A stretch of DNA of 64,000 nucleotides, from NCBI RefSeq assembly GCF_026212465.1, contig NC_080050.1, positions 28,025,570 through 28,089,569 on the forward strand, written 5' to 3'. Each line of letters opens with the position of its first letter. The first letter of the stretch is position 1. This DNA is from Amaranthus tricolor. Taxonomy: Eukaryota > Streptophyta > Magnoliopsida > Caryophyllales > Amaranthaceae. The notes under the pieces were generated by a model, which ran no database searches, was not told the origin of the DNA, and worked only from the letters and a program-made list of their open reading frames with translations. Shown here piece by piece: positions 58,854 to 64,000 of this stretch. Both the position numbers and the translations under genes were made by a program.

Positions 58854-59521
58854 CTGCAGAAAACAGACAAGCTACTTGAACTGAATTTGAACTTTACCAA
58901 GCTAATTCCTCAATTTAAAAAAAAAAGGATTTCAGGACTAACTGTATTGTAGCTCGTAGGAATCAGTTGAGAAAGAAAATCTGTAGAATAGTGACTCTCT
59001 AGTAGATGCCCTTGCAGAATAGCAACTTGACACACTACAAAAGAAGGGGAAAACCATTACTAGACTATTGACCAAGAAACTAGCTGAATGCCATCATAAT
59101 TTAAGGCTTGTTCTTATAAATATCAAAATACATCATAATATAAGGTGTGAATGTGTAACTAAAAAGTAATACATCATGGACAAGTACACTGGCTATTCTA
59201 TTGGGAATTTATCAAGTAAAGATGAAAATCAAAATCTGCACATGGGACCAAACTCTCAAGGAAGCAACCCTGTAAGACATAATTTAAGGGCATGCCCTCA
59301 AACAATGATAAATCTATGGGATCTTAAAATTCATTGTTTCAACAAAGTCCAACCCTAGAAATATTTAATATGGCCATACTCTTTAACATCATAACATCGT
59401 CACTAAATGGCTTTTAAAAGGTCGTCAAAAACTCAACTTTAAGTCATTTCACTCTTGTGATAATACAAAAAGAAGTTGAATCTGAAACAAATCTGATTCA
59501 AAACATGATAAAGCTATTACA

Positions 59522-59777
59522 TACTCTCTATTTCACAATATTGGTTATATTTGACTTCATGCACATTTTTCAAGTATCGTTCGAGCCTTGATATCTATAA
59601 ATACACTTAATAAAAAAATCATAAAAATATATTTTAAAATTCTATTCATCAAAAAGAATCTAACAAGATCTTATATGATTATATTTTAATTTCTTTATAT
59701 CCATGAAAAATCATGTTTAATATCTCACTATATATGAAATATTTCAAACGTAACCAACAATATGAATCGAAGGGAAA
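59522..59777. mobile_element. Stowaway-like MITE, diverged
   Basis: Left TACTCTCTATTTCACAATAT followed by TGGTTATATTTGAC. The right in complement reads TTCCCTTCGATTCATATTGT followed by TGGTTACGTTTGA. The interior AACAAGATCTTATATGATTA matches the family core in inverse orientation. Confidence 0.6.
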
Positions 59778-60892
59778 ACTAAACAAGATGGGTGTGTGCA
59801 GAATTAGTCAACATCAATTGAAGACGCTCAAAGTCTTAGTTGGAGCAACATAGCCATGGAGTACACAACAACAACAAAGATATTTCATTACCCCAAATAT
59901 TACTAAAATAAAGTCCAAGTGCAGGTATTCTTCGAGTTGAGGATCTCACTAGCCGCAAACTTCTTATCTCTTTTGAAAAGGTTACGACATGCCGTCATCA
60001 TCAAACAATGATCATAGCCTTTTATGAGTGCGATATACTGAGTACGATGATGATGATGGAGTAACTCTCATTTAGTGTAATGAATGAAGAAGGGGACCAC
60101 CCACCTTAACACTTAAAAACTTGTATAGGAGAAGTTACATGAATGGAATATATAGCCTAAGGTAATTCATATATGCAATAGCTAGCTCAATTTATCAATC
60201 CCACTTGGCTACAAATTGAGTTTTATTTACAAAATACTCCTACCACTTTTATCCAAGATCAACTTTTACATTGTTTCCACACCCCATATAGAGTATCTAA
60301 GAATTCACCATTTTTCTCATCACATCATTCAAATGAGAATATATTTGGAAATGCAAGTATAATCAATCTCTACTTCAGGAAATGTGTGCATTATTTTCAC
60401 AATCAGGGAGCATCACGCTATCTTTAAATGCCTCTCAAAAATTATATTCCTGGGTCACATCAAAAAAAATTATTTAATAAACTAACACAAAATATGCTCC
60501 ATCGGTTTTTTTAGTTGCAGAATTAGACACCAACCAAAAGTGGGTCCAAGTTGCAAGTCAGAACCTTCACACCCCTTTCGATTCCATAAAGGTCAAAGCC
60601 CCCACCAATCACTCCAGACTCCAGCTTATCTTTTGTATTTGTTCTTCATCTATCATGTGCTAATTGGAGTTTTCTCTTTTGCATATTAAAATAAGAAACC
60701 TTAGTCTGTATGTGATCAAATTCCATTAGAAACATCTGTTAATTGCAAAAAATTGTAATTAGAATAAAACCCATTTGGATGTCGTCGTTAAATGGTGGGA
60801 ATAGTCAATAGAAACTTAGTCTCCTAACAAAGTTAATAATAACAAATGTAGAATTAAGTGATAAAAGAAAATTGTGAACAAAAATATTTCTA

Positions 60893-61230
60893 TGGATTAG
60901 AATGTTGGGCTTTTAGGAAGGATTATAATATACAGATGAAAGTAGCGGAAATGTAAATGCTTCGATGGATGAGTGAGCTTACTTTTAGGGATCGAATTCG
61001 AAATGTAAATGCTTCTGAGTGAGCTTACTTTTAGGGATCGAATTCGAAATGAAGATATAAGAATGGGCTTGGAGTTGCAAATATTGAGCTAAAGATGAAA
61101 GATAATCCTTTAAGGTGGTTTATGCACATGCAAGACGGGATATTAGTGAACTGAGGTAAAATAGATAAATAGATAAATAGTTGAAGCTCAGGAGACTTAA
61201 AATAAGGGCTAGAAAGACTGACTTGAAAAA
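60893..61230 (+). pseudogene. LINE reverse transcriptase C-terminal fragment
   Basis: The frame reads YGLECWAFRKDYNIQMKVAEM, stop, MLRWMSELTFRDRIRN. After a shift it gives VANIELKMKDNPLRWFMHMQ. This is the conserved tail of plant LINE reverse transcriptases (YG-ECW ... MLRWM ... RIRNE ... LRWFGHV). A 35-bp segment (GAGTGAGCTTACTTTTAGGG + ATCGAATTCGAAATG) is duplicated at 60971-61005 and 61017-61051. Clearly non-functional. Confidence 0.75.
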
Positions 61231-61783
61231 CAAAAGCTGAGAATGACATGAATAACCTACCTAGGCATATAAATTTAGATCACAGAAAATCTGAATGAAT
61301 GAAGAAAAAAGTTATATTGGTTCGGGTAGCAAACCCTTTACTAGGACATTATTTTAGTTGAAAGTAGAATCACATGTACTCACTCCAAATCGCCTATACT
61401 TAGTACCAACAAACAAACGGGTCGTAACTCGTAAGGTAGCCCAATGCACAAAACACAGAGCAAGACTCATAGCAAGGTCCCATGGCAGAGGTATAATGGA
61501 GGCAAACATTACCCTATGGCCTATGCTATATAAAAATATTAGAAATGGTGACCTTTCAAAGCGACACCTAAATCCGCTTCTCAAGACTCCTTTCTTGTGA
61601 TTAAAGATTGAATTATTTTATTAAATTGTAATTGCAAACTTACTCATTAATCAATAATTGCAAACAATAATCAGTTATCCCTCAAATCAACAATTCTGAA
61701 CCAAACATAATCAAGAAAATCAATAAAAGTTGTATCCCATTAATCAACAAATCACTATCAGAAAGAAAGGGAGAAAAACTTAC

Positions 61784-62060
61784 AGAATAGGTGAAAGAGA
61801 AAGGCGGAAACAGGGGAAAGCAGCAAGAAAGACCTAGAAATTCTGAGAATTGGAAAAGCTTTTCAACAAAAAGATTTAAATAGGAGTAGTACACCAAAAT
61901 CTTAATAGAGAGTGATAAGAAAATGTAATGAGAAGAATGAGTGACTGATGAGCAGATGGCGCACTATAATGATGCTGATTGCTGATTGCTGATTGCTGAT
62001 TGCTGATTGTTGTTGTTAGTGTTTCAGTGGGAAGAGAGAGAGAAGGAGGAAGACACGTCG
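61784..62060 (-). promoter_or_regulatory. Putative distal ACR3 leader exon and promoter
   Basis: On the minus strand this ends with ATTCT|GTAAGT, a strong donor, at 61784. It contains no long ORF, is rich in CT-type leader sequence, and is preceded around 62045-62070 by GCCACGCCAGGCCGACGTGT, which has an ACGTG core. Its place 3.2 kb upstream of the ACR3 ATG suits a 5'-UTR exon with a long leader intron. Inference only. Confidence 0.35.
61974..62008. repeat. Five tandem GCTGATT units
   Basis: GCTGATT repeated five times without change, then GTTGTTGTTA. It lies in the proposed ACR3 leader region. Confidence 0.95.
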
Positions 62061-62205
62061 GCCTGGCGTGGCCAGAATCACCTTTTTTTCTTTGCTTTTT
62101 CTTTTTATTTCTCAACTATTTTTCTCTTAGCGTTGCAAATTTATGTACACCTCCAATTGGACTATTGGAGTAGGCTTCTTCTGGTTGTACTATTTTGTAC
62201 AATAA

Positions 62206-62457
62206 TACTTCCGTTGAAATACTTGCTACATAACGGTTTTTGACACTATTTATCGTTCATACTTATTTTATATATTATAATTAATGTGTAAGAAAAAATA
62301 TAGTCAGGTGGAATCTTATTTGAATTTTCAAATCGAATACCTTTATTAAGTTTTTATAATTTTTAGACTTGTATAATTCGATATAAAAATGATTAAAATA
62401 ACACATTTGATTACGTAAAAAGTCAAATGCAGCAAGTATAGTTGAACGGAGAAAGTA
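62206..62457. mobile_element. Stowaway-like MITE, left member of a tandem pair
   Basis: Left TACTTCCGTTGAAATACTTGC; the right in complement reads TACTTTCTCCGTTCAACTAT followed by ACTTGC. The interior GTGGAATCTTATTTGAATTT matches the family core. It directly abuts the next MITE at a shared TAC. Confidence 0.7.
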
Positions 62458-62693
62458 CTCCCTCTGTCCTGTATAATTTGCATCAAAGAGTAAATTGTTA
62501 TTTTTTTTAAAAAGGTGGATAATGATAATAAATGAAAAGAGAGAATAAATTGTGAATGAAATTAAAAGAGAGTTAAATGTATAAATGTGATTAAAAGAAA
62601 GTGGTGGACCATAACCCAATAATAAAAATGACGTAAATTAAATAGGACGGCTAAAATAAAAATACTGCAAATTAAATAAAACAGAAAGAATAT
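62456..62693. mobile_element. MITE, right member of a tandem pair
   Basis: Left TACTCCCTCTGTCCTGTATA followed by ATTTGCATC; the right in complement reads TATTCTTTCTGTTTTATTTA followed by ATTTGCAG. The interior differs from the left neighbour, so these are two insertions of related but distinct families. Confidence 0.7.
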
Positions 62694-64000
62694 AATACTA
62701 AATAAATTGAAGTCAAAATTATAACATCAACTTGAATTTAAGTTGCTTGTGATTAAAGTCGAATTGAATATATATTCTATTTCAGAAAGTATCATATCAA
62801 TTAAAAAACTCTCAAATATTTAATATTACGTCGATAATATTTGTTGATTAAGTTCACATGTTTGCTAGCTATTACTGTTGGTTTTAACTTAGGACAGTTA
62901 TGTGTTGGAGTTGTGTTGAGCAATTGGTCAATTGTTCGAGTAGCGGAAGACAACAACTTTCAATTTATTATGAGCTTGCTTTGTTGGAACAAGTAGGGGT
63001 TATGCTCGTTCGAGGAGAGCTATTATGTGTTTTTGTTATGATTTCTCGGTTTTACTTGTATCACCTTGAAATAGAGGTGTTTTTTCGGGTGATTTCGGAT
63101 TAGGTGTTTCGGATCGGTTTGAAATCAGTTTTTGGGTTGATGTTGTTTTTCATAATTGTAAATCATTTAAAAGTCGGGTCAAATTGGATTCGGTTATAAA
63201 ATCAAGTAATTTTCGGATTATCGGGTCTGTTTTGAACACCTCCACCGTCAAAAGACTATAAAAGGATCTTTTGGGTTTGTAGAGTTCTTTTTAGCTTTAG
63301 AGTAGGTGAGCATTGTGAGTAATTTCTTGTAATTGTTGAATTTTAATTAAGAAATGCAAAACTTGTATTTTCTGGAGTACTTATTTTGTGTGTTCTTTTT
63401 TTTCTTCGTTTTTCTCTTGTCTTTTATCTTCTTTCTCTTCTATTAAATGTCCAAATTTACAACAAAGCGTATGAAACAACTCTTGGTAAAAACTTTTCCA
63501 ACTTTTGCTAGATCAAAGTAGATGTCATTTATCAAATCAATTTTGTCAACAAATCATCATTATTATTAAACTCGTTAAAATGCTTAATTGTACAAGTTTT
63601 AAGTTGAATTATTTTCAATTTGAGCCAATTTCGAGTTGGATTTTGCTTGGTTTGATTTGGTTGAGTTTGAATTGACACAACAAGAAAGTATTTTTAAATA
63701 AAAAATTTATTTATAAAAAAAAAGAACAATTTAAGATTTGACAAGATTTTAAGTTAGTCAAGTGTTATTCATATAAATGATTATTGAAGAGATTGTCAAA
63801 ATATATATTCTTTTATGATAAATATTTGCTTATATGTTGTATTTGTGTGTTACTAAAATACTGCGGGTATTTGGATATCACTAAGAACAATTCAAAGTTG
63901 AAGTTAAAATTCGACTAATCAAAAGATAAAGGAGAACCGCCATTAAAGAGTTATTTTAAGATTCATCTTGTAATCTTCCAGTTTATAGTGAAGTTTGTTT
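62694..64000. other. Right edge: dispersed repeat and truncated LTR-like sequence
   Basis: 63080-63245 is copy 3 of the CGGGT-rich repeat (TTTCATAATTGTAAATCATT, AAAGTCGGGTCAAATTGGAT, TCGGTTATAAAATC). 63963-63997 (GATTCATCTTGTAATCTTCC, TTATAGTGAAG) resembles 53102-53145 and probably belongs to an LTR-type repeat cut by the window end. No gene is seen. Confidence 0.45.

Larger units (their letters stand above)
58854..61783. other. ACR3 leader-intron candidate with repeat fragments
   Basis: Probably transcribed as a long 5'-UTR intron if the distal leader exon is real. It contains a Stowaway-like element (59522-59777), a SINE 3' fragment (59985-60060) and a LINE fragment (60893-61230). No host coding exon is recognised. 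Confidence 0.4.

Noticed and set aside
61358..61600. 80-aa plus-strand frame near the ACR3 leader
   Set aside because: It looks protein-like in composition, but no family was recognised and it overlaps the proposed leader intron.

Overview
The window is nuclear DNA from a flowering plant, most likely a eudicot. It is AT-rich, its genes are split by GT-AG introns, and the spaces between genes are filled with plant-type transposons. Four host genes can be assembled exon by exon, and all are housekeeping or regulatory plant genes. Sequences resembling the 'gagaccgtctcac' repeats and a GAT-tailed SINE recall Caryophyllales genomes, but that assignment is a weak inference.

Layout. 378-9113 (+): DEAD-box RNA helicase RH29 (DDX54/Dbp10 type), 11 exons. 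10581-14664 (+): a DnaJ-X protein like Arabidopsis dnaJ 10, 10 exons, two of its introns apparently GC-AG. 17406-20451 (-): an F-box/LRR protein of the SKP2A/B type, 4 coding exons, convergent with the DnaJ gene. 20.5-53.7 kb is a 33-kb repeat-rich block without an intact host gene. 53785-58607 (-): an ACT-domain-repeat protein of the ACR3 type, 7 coding exons, probably with 5'-UTR exons reaching to about 62 kb. The last 2 kb holds MITEs and the edge of an LTR-like repeat.

The repeat block centres on a nested set: a Stowaway-like MITE (26923-43057) was split by a Mutator-like element (27183-43032, 9-bp TAATTGAAA target duplication, 152-bp terminal inverted repeats). Its decayed transposase gene was in turn split by a complete Athila-type Ty3/Gypsy retrotransposon (28141-40525). 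The retroelement has nearly identical LTRs, an uninterrupted 1809-aa gag-pol frame and an intact 433-aa ORF in the env position. Further right are a TIR-flanked element with a two-exon mini-gene and palindromic AGTCGCAC motifs (about 48.56-50.32 kb), and two adjacent imperfect hairpins of about 0.5 kb each (51.46-52.50 kb) built around repeated 22-bp palindromes.

I see no operon-like or defence-like system. The host genes act in unrelated processes: ribosome biogenesis, co-chaperone function, ubiquitin ligase targeting and amino-acid-type ligand sensing. The least explained structures are the tandem hairpins, the palindromic GC-rich motif array in the Athila promoter, and the mini-gene element. 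Exon limits come from splice consensus, reading phase and family resemblance read by eye; no alignment was run.
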